A stretch of 64,000 nt of DNA. It comes from a bacterium M00.F.Ca.ET.205.01.1.1 (GTDB lineage: Bacteria; Pseudomonadota; Alphaproteobacteria; Rhizobiales; Rhizobiaceae). Location of the stretch: positions 62,001-126,000 of the forward strand of contig SRUQ01000002.1 in NCBI GenBank assembly GCA_004791255.1, in the 5' to 3' direction. Below the pieces are notes generated by a model. The model was not told the DNA's origin and did not search any database. It saw nothing but the letters and a program-made list of their open reading frames with translations. Of the stretch, positions 1 through 8,905 are shown one piece after another. How positions within the stretch are numbered: the stretch's first letter is position 1; every line of letters starts with the position of its first letter. The translations under genes and the position numbers were made by a program.

Positions 1-1
1 C

Positions 2-523
2 TGCGCGCTGTTCATCAGCGAGATGCTGACGGCCAACGCCATGCAGAGCTATGAGGGCGAGTTGGAAAAGGCGATCGTGCTGACGCTGTTCATCCCGCTG
101 ATCATGAGTTCCGGCGGCAATTCCGGCTCACAGGCAACCTCGCTTGTCATTCGGGCGCTCGCGTTGCGCGAGATCGGCCTTGGTGATTGGTGGCGGGTAG
201 CGCTGCGCGAACTGCCCACCGGCCTGGTGCTGGGAGCCATGCTTGGCGTGGTCGGCATCTGCCGCATCGCGCTCTGGCAATATATGGGCTTCTACGACTA
301 TGGGCCGCACTGGCCGCTGATCGCGACGACGGTCGGCGCAGCATTGGTCGGCATCGTCACCTTCGGCTCGCTGTCGGGCTCGATGTTGCCGTTTGCCCTG
401 AAACGGATCGGCTTCGATCCGGCCAGCGCATCGGCGCCGTTCGTGGCGACGCTGGTCGATGTCACCGGGCTGGTCATCTATTTCTCGGTGGCGCTGCTTA
501 TCCTGCGCGGCACGCTGCTCTGA
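2..523 (+). CDS. mgtE: Magnesium transporter MgtE, C-terminal part
   Basis: The frame is open from the window edge, so only the 3' part of the gene is present, about 173 residues. It corresponds to the membrane domain of the MgtE Mg2+ channel/transporter. The family signature is visible as [13 protein letters not shown] near window residues 30-45, followed by three or four hydrophobic segments and a short LLILRGTLL tail. MgtE moves Mg2+ (sometimes Co2+) across the inner membrane, gated by an N-terminal cytoplasmic CBS domain that lies outside the window. It converges on gor, with a strong GC hairpin between them. Family assignment is confident; the missing N-terminus means integrity cannot be judged. 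Confidence 0.9.
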   Translation, partial: CALFISEMLTANAMQSYEGELEKAIVLTLFIPLIMSSGGNSGSQATSLVIRALALREIGLGDWWRVALRELPTGLVLGAMLGVVGICRIALWQYMGFYDYGPHWPLIATTVGAALVGIVTFGSLSGSMLPFALKRIGFDPASASAPFVATLVDVTGLVIYFSVALLILRGTLL

Positions 524-532
524 CTGGTTGGG

Positions 533-565
533 CACCCTCCGCCGCGGAGCGCGCGGCGGAGGGTG
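533..565. terminator. GC-rich hairpin between convergent mgtE and gor
   Basis: A perfect 13-bp inverted repeat (caccctccgccgc / gcggcggagggtg) with a 7-nt loop lies 10 nt after the mgtE stop and 9 nt before the gor stop. It has no clear T-run on either side, so it could work as a bidirectional terminator or an mRNA 3' stabiliser. The stem is directly visible; the role is inferred from its position between convergent genes. Confidence 0.6.
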
Positions 566-573
566 TGCCGGTG

Positions 574-1965
574 TCAGTCGACGCGCTGGCCGTCCCTCAC
601 GCGGTAGGTCGGCTTGTACATGGTGACGAGTTCTTCTGCCGCGGTCGGATGTACCGCCATGGTGCGGTCGAAATCGTCCTTGGTCAGTCCGGCCTTCAGC
701 GGAATGCCCAGAAGTTGCGCCATCTCGCCGGCATCCGGCCCGAGGATGTGAGCGCCGAGCACTTTTCGCGACGCGCCGTTTACCACCAGCTTTATCAGCA
801 TCTTCTCGTCGCGGCCGGACAAGGTATGCCGCATCGGCCGGAAGCTGGCGCGGTAGATTTCGATGTCGGCAAAGCGCTTGACGGCCTCGTCTTCCGACAG
901 GCCGACCGTGCCGATTTCCGGCTGTGAGAACACAGCGGTCGCGATCGTATCGTGATCCGGCACGGTCGGGTTGTTCCTGAAAGCCGTCTCGACGAAACAC
1001 ATCGCCTCGTGGATTGCCACCGGCGTCAGTTGCACGCGGTTGGTGACGTCGCCGATCGCCCAGACGTTTTCTACGCTGGTGCGGGAGTAGTTGTCGACCT
1101 TGACCGCGCCGGTCGCGGTCATCTCGATGCCGATACCCTCCAGCCCCATATTCTCGGTGTTGGGGACGCGGCCAATAGCGAGCATGACCTGGTCGACCGT
1201 CAGCACCTTGCCGCTGGTCAGCAGTGCGTCGAGCCGGCCGTCCGGCCGCTTGCGCACCCATTCGGTCACGGAATGGCAGAGGATCTTTATCCCTTTCTTC
1301 TCCATCGTCTCATGCAGCGTGCGCCGCAGGTCCATGTCGAAACGGCTGAGAATCTCCTTGCCGCGATAGACCAGCGTGGTGTCGACGCCGAGGCCATGGA
1401 AGATGTTGGCGAACTCGACGGCGATGTAGCCGCCGCCTTCGATCATGATCGCCTTGGGCAGTTGCTTGAGGTCGAAGGCCTCATTGGAAAAGATGCAATG
1501 CTCGTGGCCGGGCAATGCCGGATGCGCCGCCGGGCGGCCGCCGGTGGCGATCAGGATCTGGTCGGCGGTGACGGTGCGATCCTCGCCCAGCAGATGCACT
1601 ACATGCGGATCGACAACCATTGCGCGTGAATGGAACGTCTCGCCACCCGAGCCCAAGACATTCCGCTTGTAGATCGCCTCCAGCCGGGCGATCTCCTTGT
1701 CCTTGTTGGCGACCAGCGTCTGCCAGTCGAAACTGGCCTCCGGCACCGTCCAACCGTAGCCGGCTGCATCGGCGAAGTGCTCGGGAAACTGCGAGGCATA
1801 GACATAGAGCTTCTTCGGCACGCAGCCGCGGATGACGCAGGTGCCGCCGAATCGGTATTCCTCGGCGATGCCAACCCGCTTGCCGAGCGCGGCGGCGACA
1901 CGCGCCGCCCTCACCCCCCCGGAACCGCCGCCGATGACGAAGAGATCGTAGTCGTAACCAGCCAT
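574..1965 (-). CDS. gor: Glutathione-disulfide reductase
   Basis: A 463-residue cytoplasmic flavoprotein that reduces glutathione disulfide with NADPH. It shows the N-terminal FAD dinucleotide fold (VIGGGSGGVRAAR), the redox-active disulfide GTCVIRGCVPKK, the second nucleotide fold (GGGYIAVEFA) followed by an arginine-containing loop typical of NADPH binding (YRGKEILSRFD), and the C-terminal HPTAAEE segment carrying the catalytic His. The ATG at 1965 was chosen because MAGYDYDLFVIGGG matches the normal family start; an upstream in-frame ATG would add 16 unlikely residues. It lies downstream of rpiA and the DUF2059 gene on the same strand but is separated from them by a terminator-like hairpin. 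Confidence 0.95.
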   Translation of the reverse strand: MAGYDYDLFVIGGGSGGVRAARVAAALGKRVGIAEEYRFGGTCVIRGCVPKKLYVYASQFPEHFADAAGYGWTVPEASFDWQTLVANKDKEIARLEAIYKRNVLGSGGETFHSRAMVVDPHVVHLLGEDRTVTADQILIATGGRPAAHPALPGHEHCIFSNEAFDLKQLPKAIMIEGGGYIAVEFANIFHGLGVDTTLVYRGKEILSRFDMDLRRTLHETMEKKGIKILCHSVTEWVRKRPDGRLDALLTSGKVLTVDQVMLAIGRVPNTENMGLEGIGIEMTATGAVKVDNYSRTSVENVWAIGDVTNRVQLTPVAIHEAMCFVETAFRNNPTVPDHDTIATAVFSQPEIGTVGLSEDEAVKRFADIEIYRASFRPMRHTLSGRDEKMLIKLVVNGASRKVLGAHILGPDAGEMAQLLGIPLKAGLTKDDFDRTMAVHPTAAEELVTMYKPTYRVRDGQRVD

Positions 1966-2020
1966 GCCGCGGCTCCGTGAACTTCTGAAATGTGAGTGAC
2001 AGGTAGGCTGCAAACCATCA

Positions 2021-2047
2021 AAAGAAAAGCCCGGACGAGCCGGGCTT
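2021..2047 (-). terminator. Rho-independent terminator after the DUF2059 gene
   Basis: Read on the minus strand, an 8-bp stem aagcccgg/ccgggctt with a 5-nt loop is followed by a T-rich run (ttcttttg). It lies between the DUF2059 stop and the gor start, so it should end the rpiA-DUF2059 transcript and leave gor with its own promoter. Confidence 0.75.
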
Positions 2048-2084
2048 CATGGGATGGCCGCAAGGCCGTTTGGAAAAGGCGGGA

Positions 2085-2699
2085 TCAGTTCGCCGAACCG
2101 TCGGCCGGCGCCGCGCCATCCGCAGGTGCCGCGCCATCCGAGGGAGCCGCTCCATCGGCAGGCGCGGTGGCATCGGCCGGTGCCGCGGGCGCCTTGGCCT
2201 TGGCGGCCGCGGCGAGCGTCTCGCCGACCTGCTGGGCCAGATCGCGGCCGACGCCGTTCTGCCAGATGTCGGCGGCCTTGACCAGGTCACGCGTCACGGC
2301 CGGTCCGCTTTCGAGAAGCTTCTTGCCGGAGTCCGAATTGTAGAAGGCCGCGATGTCGGTGAGTTCCTTTTCGGAAAACACTTTCGCGTAGGCAAGAGCC
2401 GCTTCCTTCTCCAGGTCGGCGCGGCGCGAGGCCAGCGCCAGCGCCTTCTCGTTGATGGTCTTGCCGATCAGCTCCTGCATGTCGGGGTTCTTCTGGATGA
2501 GCTGCGATTCGAGCGCGGCGGCGGCCTGCGGCAGGATGCTGTCGAACGGGTCGGTCGCGTGGATGGCGGCGACGGCGGCGCGTGCGGCCTTCAGATGCGA
2601 TTCCGTGACATCCTGCGAAAAGGCCGGCGACGAAAACGCCAAAACGGCCGAAGCCGCCAGAAGGACGGACAGTTGGCGAACCCGGTTGTGCAACATCAT
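2085..2699 (-). CDS. DUF2059 exported protein with Ala/Pro/Asp repeat tail
   Basis: A 204-residue protein with a clear signal peptide (VLLAASAVLAFSSPAFSQ) and a central DUF2059 domain, about residues 30-150, recognisable from FSEKELTDIAAFYNSDSGKKLLE. The last 35 or so residues are a low-complexity tail of APADGAAP-like repeats, probably extended and disordered. DUF2059 proteins are periplasmic and their function is not established. The start is the first of two adjacent ATGs at 2699/2696, just downstream of rpiA (23-nt gap), which suggests co-transcription. Longer upstream starts lie inside rpiA in another frame and were not used. Confidence 0.85.
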   Translation of the reverse strand: MMLHNRVRQLSVLLAASAVLAFSSPAFSQDVTESHLKAARAAVAAIHATDPFDSILPQAAAALESQLIQKNPDMQELIGKTINEKALALASRRADLEKEAALAYAKVFSEKELTDIAAFYNSDSGKKLLESGPAVTRDLVKAADIWQNGVGRDLAQQVGETLAAAAKAKAPAAPADATAPADGAAPSDGAAPADGAAPADGSAN

Positions 2700-2721
2700 G
2701 ATTGGTAGAACTCCCTGTTTT

Positions 2722-3417
2722 TCAGGCGGCAAGGACGGTTTGGATGCCATCGCCCCCGGCGATGATGGCCGCTGACGCCAGCCCGATGAAAAGACCATGC
2801 TCGACCACACCCGGTATGGCGTGGAGAGCATTCGAAAGCGCTCTTGTATCCGGAATGCGGCCAAAAGATGCATCGAGGATAAAATGGCCGCCGTCTGTAA
2901 CAAAAGCCTGGCCGCCCGTCATCCTCAATGTAACCGGACCGGAAAGGCCGAGATTCTGAGCCGCCGTGGCCACCGCGATTTCGGTGGCGCGCAGGCCGAA
3001 CTGGTTGACTTCGATGGGCAGCGGAAAACGGCCCAGCGTCTCGACCATCTTCGAACGATCGGCAATGACGATCATGCGCCGGGAGGCCGCCGCGACGATC
3101 TTCTCGCGCAGCAGCGCGCCGCCGCCGCCCTTGATCAGCGTCAGCGCCGGGTCGACTTCATCGGCGCCGTCGATGGTGAGGTCCAGTTCGGGCGTTTCCT
3201 CCAGCGTCGACAGCGGCACGCCAAGCTCGCGGCACAGCGAGGCGGTGCGCTCCGAGGTCGGCACGCCGATGACCCTCATGCCGGTGGCGACCTTGTCGGC
3301 GAGCAGCCGCACGAACTCTTCCGCCGTGGTGCCGGTGCCGATGCCGAGCCGCATGCCATCCGTGACATGCGCAAGCGCCGCGCGCGCGGCCTCGACCTTC
3401 AACTGTCTTGCATCCAT
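2722..3417 (-). CDS. rpiA: Ribose-5-phosphate isomerase A
   Basis: A 231-residue cytoplasmic enzyme of the pentose phosphate pathway interconverting ribose-5-phosphate and ribulose-5-phosphate. Signature segments are the phosphate-binding [15 protein letters not shown] near residue 26, the catalytic DGADEVDP and the [12 protein letters not shown] stretch. The length matches the family. The ATG at 3417 ([15 protein letters not shown]) was chosen over an upstream in-frame start that would run into the promoter region. It is the first gene of the rpiA-DUF2059 unit and diverges from gph across 182 nt containing a 17-nt palindrome. Confidence 0.95.
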   Translation of the reverse strand: MDARQLKVEAARAALAHVTDGMRLGIGTGTTAEEFVRLLADKVATGMRVIGVPTSERTASLCRELGVPLSTLEETPELDLTIDGADEVDPALTLIKGGGGALLREKIVAAASRRMIVIADRSKMVETLGRFPLPIEVNQFGLRATEIAVATAAQNLGLSGPVTLRMTGGQAFVTDGGHFILDASFGRIPDTRALSNALHAIPGVVEHGLFIGLASAAIIAGGDGIQTVLAA

Positions 3418-3474
3418 GCCGCTGCTGCCCTGGGAAAACCTGATGTTTGGGGCTCCTAGCATTTTTGCCGGTCG

Positions 3475-3491
3475 GGTCAAAGCCTTTGACC
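3475..3491. promoter_or_regulatory. Palindrome in the rpiA/gph divergent promoter region
   Basis: GGTCAAAGCCTTTGACC is a perfect 7-bp inverted repeat with a 3-nt spacer. A third copy of the half-site, GGTCAAAG, follows at 3494-3501. The position, 58 nt upstream of the rpiA start and 109 nt upstream of gph, fits a transcription-factor operator controlling one or both genes. No regulator is encoded next to it. Confidence 0.45.
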
Positions 3492-3599
3492 GGGGTCAAA
3501 GCCCTTGAGCGCGCCTTGATCATGCGCCTTCCAATGCTTGCCTAGACCGCTCGCAGACGCTATCGCGTGCCGATGGCAAAATCTCTGCAGGAACCGACC

Positions 3600-4283
3600 A
3601 TGGCCCGCCCGATCATCGTGTTCGACCTCGACGGAACGCTGATCGACACGGCGCCGGACTTGCTCGACAGCCTCAACCACAGCCTGGCCGCCAGCGCGCT
3701 CGCGGCCGTCGACGAAGCCGGGTTCAGGCGCTTCGTCGGCCATGGCGGCCGCGTCATGATCGAACGGGCGCACGCCGCCCAGCAACGATCCCTCGATGTC
3801 ACGGAGCACGACCGGCTGCTGCAGCTGTTCCTCGACCACTACACCCTCAACATTCCCGGCAAGTCGCGCCCCTACCCCGGCGTTATCGAGGCGATCGCCC
3901 GCTTCGAGAAGGCCGGCTATCTCCTGGCCATCTGCACCAACAAATACGAAGCCAACTCGCTGGCGCTGATCGATGCGCTCGGCCTGACCAGACATTTCGC
4001 GGCGATCGCCGGACAGGACACCTTTGCATTCCGCAAACCCGACCCGCGCCACCTGACCGAGACCATCAAGCTGGCCGGCGGCGACCCGCACCGCGCCGTG
4101 ATGGTCGGCGATTCGCAGACCGATATCGACACCGCGAAGGCCGCCGGCATTCCTGTCGTGGCAGTCGATTTCGGCTACACCGACCGCCATGTGCGCGAAT
4201 TCGAGCCTTCCGCCGTGATCTCGCATTTCGACTCGTTGACGCTGGATCTGGCGGAGCGGCTGATCAGCGCTGCCGGACACTGA
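3600..4283 (+). CDS. gph: Phosphoglycolate phosphatase, HAD family
   Basis: A 227-residue HAD-superfamily hydrolase that dephosphorylates 2-phosphoglycolate, a by-product of DNA repair and oxygenase activity. Motif I, VFDLDGTLIDTAPDL, gives the nucleophile Asp9 and the acid Asp11; motif II is ICTNKYE; motif III/IV is FRKPDPRHL and MVGDSQTDIDTAKAAGI. The alpha-helical cap between motifs I and II is present. The ATG at 3600 gives the standard family N-terminus; an in-frame ATG at 3567 lacks family similarity. Related HAD phosphatases are hard to separate, so substrate specificity is by family resemblance. Confidence 0.88.
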   Translation: MARPIIVFDLDGTLIDTAPDLLDSLNHSLAASALAAVDEAGFRRFVGHGGRVMIERAHAAQQRSLDVTEHDRLLQLFLDHYTLNIPGKSRPYPGVIEAIARFEKAGYLLAICTNKYEANSLALIDALGLTRHFAAIAGQDTFAFRKPDPRHLTETIKLAGGDPHRAVMVGDSQTDIDTAKAAGIPVVAVDFGYTDRHVREFEPSAVISHFDSLTLDLAERLISAAGH

Positions 4284-4362
4284 CGGGAAGCGCCCGGCAT
4301 CCGGTCGGGACAAGCCCGAAAGAGTGAAGAATCCGATCGCTGCAAGAACGCCAGACAGCGCC

Positions 4363-4392
4363 TTGACTTAACCGGCCTGCCTCCCTTATATC
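4363..4392 (+). promoter_or_regulatory. Sigma-70-type promoter of the tRNA-Val gene
   Basis: TTGACT (4363-4368) and TTATAT (4386-4391) are separated by 17 nt, about 30 nt upstream of the mature tRNA, and are followed by a GC-rich discriminator. This is a close match to a housekeeping promoter and fits a stably expressed RNA. Confidence 0.7.
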
Positions 4393-4421
4393 GCGGCTCG
4401 CTTGGCCTTCGGGCAACGAGC

Positions 4422-4496
4422 GGGCGATTAGCTCAGCGGGAGAGCACACCCTTCACACGGGTGGGGTCGCAGGTTCAATCCCTGCATCGCCCACCA
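4422..4496 (+). tRNA. tRNA-Val(CAC)
   Basis: A full cloverleaf can be folded: acceptor stem gggcgat/atcgccc, D-arm with gctcagcgggagagc, anticodon stem caccc/gggtg with loop ttcacac giving anticodon CAC, a variable loop, T-arm gcagg-ttcaatc-cctgc, and an encoded CCA end (acca). CAC reads GUG valine codons. Confidence 0.95.
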
Positions 4497-4532
4497 TCTA
4501 CCTTGCTGAAATTGCGCTACCGGCCAGCACGG

Positions 4533-4805
4533 CTAACAGCTGCAGTCTGCCCCTTCCCCACCAAAATTCTTCTGGGCGAAATTCAGCGCGCTTGAGTAGC
4601 TCGTATAGCTCTGGAATTGACAGACGTCCGAGCCGTTTCGCACCTTCATCTGCTCGATATCCCAGAACGAAACCTCGATGCGATCGTTGGCGCAGTAGAC
4701 GGTATAGCGTTCCGGCTCCAGCGCCCTGGCTTTTTGCAGGGGCACGGAAACGGCCGGGATTGCAAGCACCGATACTGCAAGCAAGACGAGATGACGTGCG
4801 CGCAT
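4533..4805 (-). CDS. Small exported hypothetical protein
   Basis: A 90-residue protein starting MRARHLVLLAVSVLA with a signal peptide cut near VSVPLQKARA. The mature part, about 65 residues, has Cys at YTVYCANDR, SDVCQF and a C-terminal CSC, consistent with disulfides in the periplasm. I do not recognise a family. The start at 4805 was chosen because it gives a clean signal peptide; the longer in-frame extension is basic and non-hydrophobic. It stands alone between the tRNA and a divergent PepSY-like gene. Confidence 0.65.
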   Translation of the reverse strand: MRARHLVLLAVSVLAIPAVSVPLQKARALEPERYTVYCANDRIEVSFWDIEQMKVRNGSDVCQFQSYTSYSSALNFAQKNFGGEGADCSC

Positions 4806-4994
4806 TTGGATCCCCAATGAACCGCCAGCATTATATGGCCACGAATAGTGAAGTGGCGCATCGTGGTTTTTTTCGCGCAAGGTTTTTTTCTTGCGAACAC
4901 TTCGATGCGATAGATCCCATGGCCATGCATTCCAGCTGCGGAACAAACCGCCATAGCAGCGAGTTTCTATTCAACGAAACTTGAGGGAAAAACC

Positions 4995-5252
4995 ATGTCC
5001 AGATTTCTGTTGGCGACTAGCATCGCCGTTCTTCTCGCCGCCGGGCCGGCGCTGGCCGCGGACGACAGGCCGTTGCCGCCGCCCAATGCCAAGAAGCTGT
5101 CGGAGATCATCGCCAAGGTCGAACGGCGCGACGGCTTCCTTTATATCAAGGACGTCGAGTGGGACAGCAACGCCTACACCGTCACCTATTACACGTCCGA
5201 CAAGGCGAAAGTCGAGATCACCTACGATCCCGTGACGGCCGAACCCAGATAG
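4995..5252 (+). CDS. Small exported PepSY-like protein
   Basis: An 85-residue protein with a signal peptide (MSRFLLATSIAVLLAAGPALAA) and one PepSY-like unit: KKLSEIIAKVERRDGFLYIKDVEWDSNAYTV continuing to a typical EITYDPVTAEPR end. PepSY domains of this size are exported and are thought to inhibit or bind proteases or ligands; no exact function is known. The ATG at 4995 is preceded by a gagggaaaaacc ribosome-binding region. Confidence 0.75.
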   Translation: MSRFLLATSIAVLLAAGPALAADDRPLPPPNAKKLSEIIAKVERRDGFLYIKDVEWDSNAYTVTYYTSDKAKVEITYDPVTAEPR

Positions 5253-5396
5253 GTTTCACCGGAAGATATCGCATCGGCGAGATTTGTCCGGGGCATCCCG
5301 ACGGCCAATGGCCTCACCCAAAAATGTCCATGCCTGGTGTATGATGTCGACGACAGGACGCGGGTCGCGCCCTGGGCAGTCGATGGGGGGGCGCTT

Positions 5397-6137
5397 ATGC
5401 AATCTTGCGCGGGAACTACCGTCTCGCTTGTGCTCGGCGCCGTCCTGGCCGGCGTCGTCTTCGGGGCTGCTCCGGCGCGGGCCGATGGGCCATCCTTCGA
5501 CTGCGGCAAGGCAAGCCTGCCGGCGGAAAAGGCGATCTGCGCCGATCCGCAGCTGTCGGCCATCGATCTGCTGGTCGCCAAGGCTTTCAAGGATTTCGAG
5601 CCGGCGTTCGGCGGCGACAAGCACAAAATCGCCCGTGGTCTGATTGCCGACCGCAACGCCTGCAAGGGCGACGCCGCCTGTATCGTCAGCGCACTGAACA
5701 ACGCCTTGCAGACCTATGGCAATGCGCCGTCATGGGTGCAGGATTACAATATCGCGCTGATCGGCAAGAAGGCGCTGGAAGTCGCCGCGCGCAACCCCGG
5801 CAGCAACGATCAGCCCCTGCCCTCGGCGATCGGTCAGTGCGCCTCCACGCATATCGACACGCTCACCACGCGGCTTGGCGATGATCCCCTGGAAACAGCC
5901 AGTCCCGACGCGGGAAGTGCTGTGACCTTCACCAATGGCGGCGGCGCTGTCTCCTATGATCGCGAGCCGGGCTTGGCCGCCTCGAAGGTCGGCGAACCCG
6001 TCGTGATGTGCCTCATTTCGATTCCCAGGGACTGTCCCAAGGACGATGACCGGGGCCGGGTCTACTACGGCATCGATCTCGCCGCGAAGGGCTCCTGGGC
6101 CTTGCCGGATTCGCAGCACATGTGCGGCGGCGCCTGA
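5397..6137 (+). CDS. Exported protein with LprI/DUF1311-like Cys-rich domain
   Basis: A 246-residue protein with a signal peptide (MQSCAGTTVSLVLGAVLAGVVF...ARA). After cleavage comes a DUF1311/LprI-like module: FDCGKASLPAEKAICADPQLSAIDLLVAKAF and then ACKGDAACIVSAL, with the paired cysteines of this family. The C-terminal half is not recognised and contains further Cys (CASTH, MCLISIPRDCP, HMCGG). LprI-type domains occur in lysozyme inhibitors and other envelope proteins. The ATG at 5397 fits the signal peptide; an earlier in-frame start would bury it. It is probably periplasmic and monocistronic. Confidence 0.7.
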   Translation: MQSCAGTTVSLVLGAVLAGVVFGAAPARADGPSFDCGKASLPAEKAICADPQLSAIDLLVAKAFKDFEPAFGGDKHKIARGLIADRNACKGDAACIVSALNNALQTYGNAPSWVQDYNIALIGKKALEVAARNPGSNDQPLPSAIGQCASTHIDTLTTRLGDDPLETASPDAGSAVTFTNGGGAVSYDREPGLAASKVGEPVVMCLISIPRDCPKDDDRGRVYYGIDLAAKGSWALPDSQHMCGGA

Positions 6138-6218
6138 GCCGGCGCGCCTCGATCCCCTTGCCCAAATTCGACTTTGATGGCTGACTAAGGCCTTGTAACG
6201 GGCTTCACGGGGGTGGGC

Positions 6219-6695
6219 ATGGCAACGGCAAAGCACTTGATCAAGCGCATCCTGATGATGCTGGCCGGCTATCTCGTGGCCATCCTGGTCGGGCTGGTCG
6301 CCGTAGCGGCAATCTACGCCGCACTCAGTTCGCTGCCCAACGCTCCGGCGTATTTCGATGCCATGGGCGTCAGCCCGATCGCGGTCCTGCTGGTGCCACC
6401 GCTCGGCATGTTCGTCTATTTCCTGACGATTGTCGTGACCTGGCTGCAGACGCTGATCTTCGCGCTGATCGCCGAGTTGTTCTCGTTGCGCAATGTCCTG
6501 ATGCACATGTTCTTCGGCGCCGCTGCCGCCTCTGGCGGCTTCTTCCTGATCTGGCCGAGTTCGGCGGAGGATCTCGATCCACAGCGATGGGCCGACATCG
6601 GCATCATCGCCGCCGCCGGCCTTGTCGCGGGATTGGTCTACTGGCTGATCGCCGGGCGGGAGGCGGGTTTCCGCCGCCCGCTTTCGGAGCGTTGA
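6219..6695 (+). CDS. Hypothetical inner-membrane protein
   Basis: A 158-residue protein with about four membrane helices: residues 10-35 (LMMLAGYLVAILVGLVAVAA), 50-75 (around MGVSPIAVLLVPPLGMF and YFLTIVV), 95-120 (HMFFGAAAASGGFFLIW) and 128-148 (IGIIAAAGLVAGLVYWLIAG). There is no recognised domain. The ATG at 6219 is preferred to the GTG at 6213. It converges on the L,D-transpeptidase gene with only 3 nt between stop codons. Confidence 0.6.
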   Translation: MATAKHLIKRILMMLAGYLVAILVGLVAVAAIYAALSSLPNAPAYFDAMGVSPIAVLLVPPLGMFVYFLTIVVTWLQTLIFALIAELFSLRNVLMHMFFGAAAASGGFFLIWPSSAEDLDPQRWADIGIIAAAGLVAGLVYWLIAGREAGFRRPLSER

Positions 6696-6698
6696 ATA

Positions 6699-8579
6699 TC
6701 AGATCGACGGCGTACGCACCGCCTCGGTGGCATCCAGTGCCTGCTTCAGCCTGGTGTCGCGGTCGTAGACGTCGTTGAAATACTCGACCTTGCCGGACAT
6801 GTCGGGCCAGGCGGTGAAATAGGCGACATAGACCGGAATCTTGCGCGTCACGTCCTCGGTCGAATGTCCGTGCCTCAGCTTCTCGGCGACATAATCGACC
6901 GATGTGCCGAGCACGGCGGCGGCCATGCCGCGCGGATCCTGCAGCCGCACGCAGCCATGGCTGAGCGCACGCATGTCCTGCTTGAAGAACGACTTCTGCG
7001 GCGTGTCGTGCATGTAGATCGCGTGCTTGTTGGGGAACAGGATCTTCAATTCACCCAGCGCATTGGCCTCGCTCGGCTGCTGGCGCACGCTGTAGGGAAT
7101 GTTCGATCCGTAGGCACCCCAGTCGACCGCCGACGACGGGATGCGATTGCCGCGCGAATCGGTGACCTCGTAGCCAGCCCGGTCGAGATAACCGGGGTCG
7201 TTGCGCAATCTGGGCAGCATCTCGTTGACGATGATCGACTGCGGCACGCCCCAGTAGGGATGGAAATCGACCTGCTTGATCTGGTTGTAGAAGAAAGCGG
7301 TCTGGTTCGTCACGCGGCCGACGACGACGCGCGTCTTCAGCTTCTCCTCGCCATTGTCGATGTAACTGGCGGTGAAGGCCGGCTGGTTGATGAAGACGCG
7401 TGGACTGCCGAGATCGGATGGCAGCCAGCGCAGTTCTTCCAAAGCCACCTGCACCTTGAGCAGCCGGTCGGCTTTCGATGTCCCGGCGAGCAAGGCGACG
7501 GTGCGCGGTCCGATCACGCCGTCGCCCTTCATGCCTTCCTTTACCTGCACCGCCTTGATGAGCGGGACGAGCTCAGGGACATAGACTTCGCTGGTGGCGA
7601 GCCTCGACAGCATCTCGCCATAGGTGCCGCCCATCTCGTCATCGAGATTGCGTGAGATCAAGGTCAAGAGCTTGGGCAGTTCGGGGCTCGTCTCGCCGGG
7701 CTTCAGCAACAGCTTGGGGTCGACGACGATCTCGTTTTCGGCGCTAGCCTGCAGTGCTTCGAGTTCGACGCGCAGCGCCTGATATTCAGCGTTCTGCGGG
7801 TGCCGCGATTCGAGATAGGTGCGCACTTCCTGGGTATGTGCCAGGGTCTTGAGTACACCCGCCATGTCGAGCGGTTTGGCCGGAAAATCATAGTAGCCGG
7901 TCATGCGGTTGGGCTCGACCCGGCCGTTCTGGGCATCGTGGGCGTAGCGCAGCACGCGCGCCGACAGCGCCATTTCGAAGCGGACGAGTTCCTTCACCTT
8001 GGCTGCGTCGTCTGTCGCGGACGAGGTGGCTGCAGGCACATCGACCGTATAGTCAGCCGGCGTCAGGCCGTAGCTCGCGGCTTCGCCCAGCACCCGCACG
8101 GCGTCTTGCGCACGGCTGTTGGGGCTGGTTCCGGTCACCCAGATGAAGTCCGGATTGGCCGAATAGTACGCGATCAGCGCCTTGGCGATGTCGGGCTCGG
8201 CATAGAGTTCGTAATCACCGAGCCCGGCAATGGCATCACGGAATGCAGCGCCCGTGACCGACGGAACGAAGGCGGCGTCCTGCGCCGTCGCCGGCTGCGG
8301 TGTTGCCGCCAGCGTCGAGAAGTCGACACGCACCAGCTTGTCGGCCTTGTAGGTGTAATAGGACGGGCTGCTGATCTTTGCGCCGCCGCCGGCCGGCACC
8401 TTGGGCTTTGGCTTGTTCTTGGGTGGAGGCGGGAACTCACCTTGCGGATCGTGCCTGATGCCGCCACCGAAGAGCATGTCGAAAAGACCTTGCGCGCCAG
8501 CCTGCGGCGCACCGAACGCCAGCGTTGCCGCGAGCGCAGCAAGTGGCAACGCGGTAACTCTGTTTCCGAGGAATTTCAT
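6699..8579 (-). CDS. L,D-transpeptidase, large YcbB-like form
   Basis: A 626-residue exported murein enzyme. It has a signal peptide ending APQAGAQ, a proline-rich linker (PPPPKNKPKPKVPAGGG), a helical scaffold domain, a peptidoglycan-binding segment (VKEGMKGDGVIGPRTVALL, about residue 350) and a YkuD catalytic domain with MHDTPQKSFF and SHGCVRLQDP, giving nucleophile Cys543. This architecture matches the YcbB/LdtD class, which forms 3-3 crosslinks between diaminopimelate residues; such crosslinks are abundant in rhizobial cell walls. It is monocistronic, with an upstream region holding two tandem ATACCGATT copies. A second, different L,D-transpeptidase lies at 49718. Confidence 0.92.
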   Translation of the reverse strand: MKFLGNRVTALPLAALAATLAFGAPQAGAQGLFDMLFGGGIRHDPQGEFPPPPKNKPKPKVPAGGGAKISSPSYYTYKADKLVRVDFSTLAATPQPATAQDAAFVPSVTGAAFRDAIAGLGDYELYAEPDIAKALIAYYSANPDFIWVTGTSPNSRAQDAVRVLGEAASYGLTPADYTVDVPAATSSATDDAAKVKELVRFEMALSARVLRYAHDAQNGRVEPNRMTGYYDFPAKPLDMAGVLKTLAHTQEVRTYLESRHPQNAEYQALRVELEALQASAENEIVVDPKLLLKPGETSPELPKLLTLISRNLDDEMGGTYGEMLSRLATSEVYVPELVPLIKAVQVKEGMKGDGVIGPRTVALLAGTSKADRLLKVQVALEELRWLPSDLGSPRVFINQPAFTASYIDNGEEKLKTRVVVGRVTNQTAFFYNQIKQVDFHPYWGVPQSIIVNEMLPRLRNDPGYLDRAGYEVTDSRGNRIPSSAVDWGAYGSNIPYSVRQQPSEANALGELKILFPNKHAIYMHDTPQKSFFKQDMRALSHGCVRLQDPRGMAAAVLGTSVDYVAEKLRHGHSTEDVTRKIPVYVAYFTAWPDMSGKVEYFNDVYDRDTRLKQALDATEAVRTPSI

Positions 8580-8905
8580 GGATCACCCGCTCCGGCCGCA
8601 ACCGGCTCCCGTTCCGCACTGCAAATCGTCTCGCTCACCGCATGGCGGATGTAAGGCGCGACTATACCGATTCATACCGATTTCGTTAAGCTTTCATAAA
8701 TTTTGGAACGGCTGTTGCAGAACAGTTTCACAACATAGTGACGGCCGGAGGGGACGCGGTTCCACTCCGGCCATCTGATATAGCCGGCGAAGTCAGGCGT
8801 TGGCGCCGCCATCGAATGGTCAGCGCCGAGCCCGCGTGACAAACGCCGGGCTTTGTGCTCGAAATCCGCAGATATGGCCAGCCTACGGCCGGGAGGGACG
8901 CGCTT
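8580..8905. other. Divergent intergenic region, L,D-transpeptidase / rhodanese
   Basis: This 326-nt gap holds a direct repeat of ATACCGATT (8664-8672 and 8674-8682), next to an AT-rich stretch around 8683-8705 (cgttaagctttcataaattt). No open reading frame with a ribosome-binding site is supported. It presumably carries the promoters of both divergent genes; the repeat could be a regulator site but nothing identifies the regulator. Confidence 0.5.

Noticed and set aside
128-1261. A 377-residue minus-strand open frame across mgtE and gor
   Set aside because: Arg/Gly/His-rich composition typical of antisense frames in GC-rich DNA, and overlaps two certain genes.
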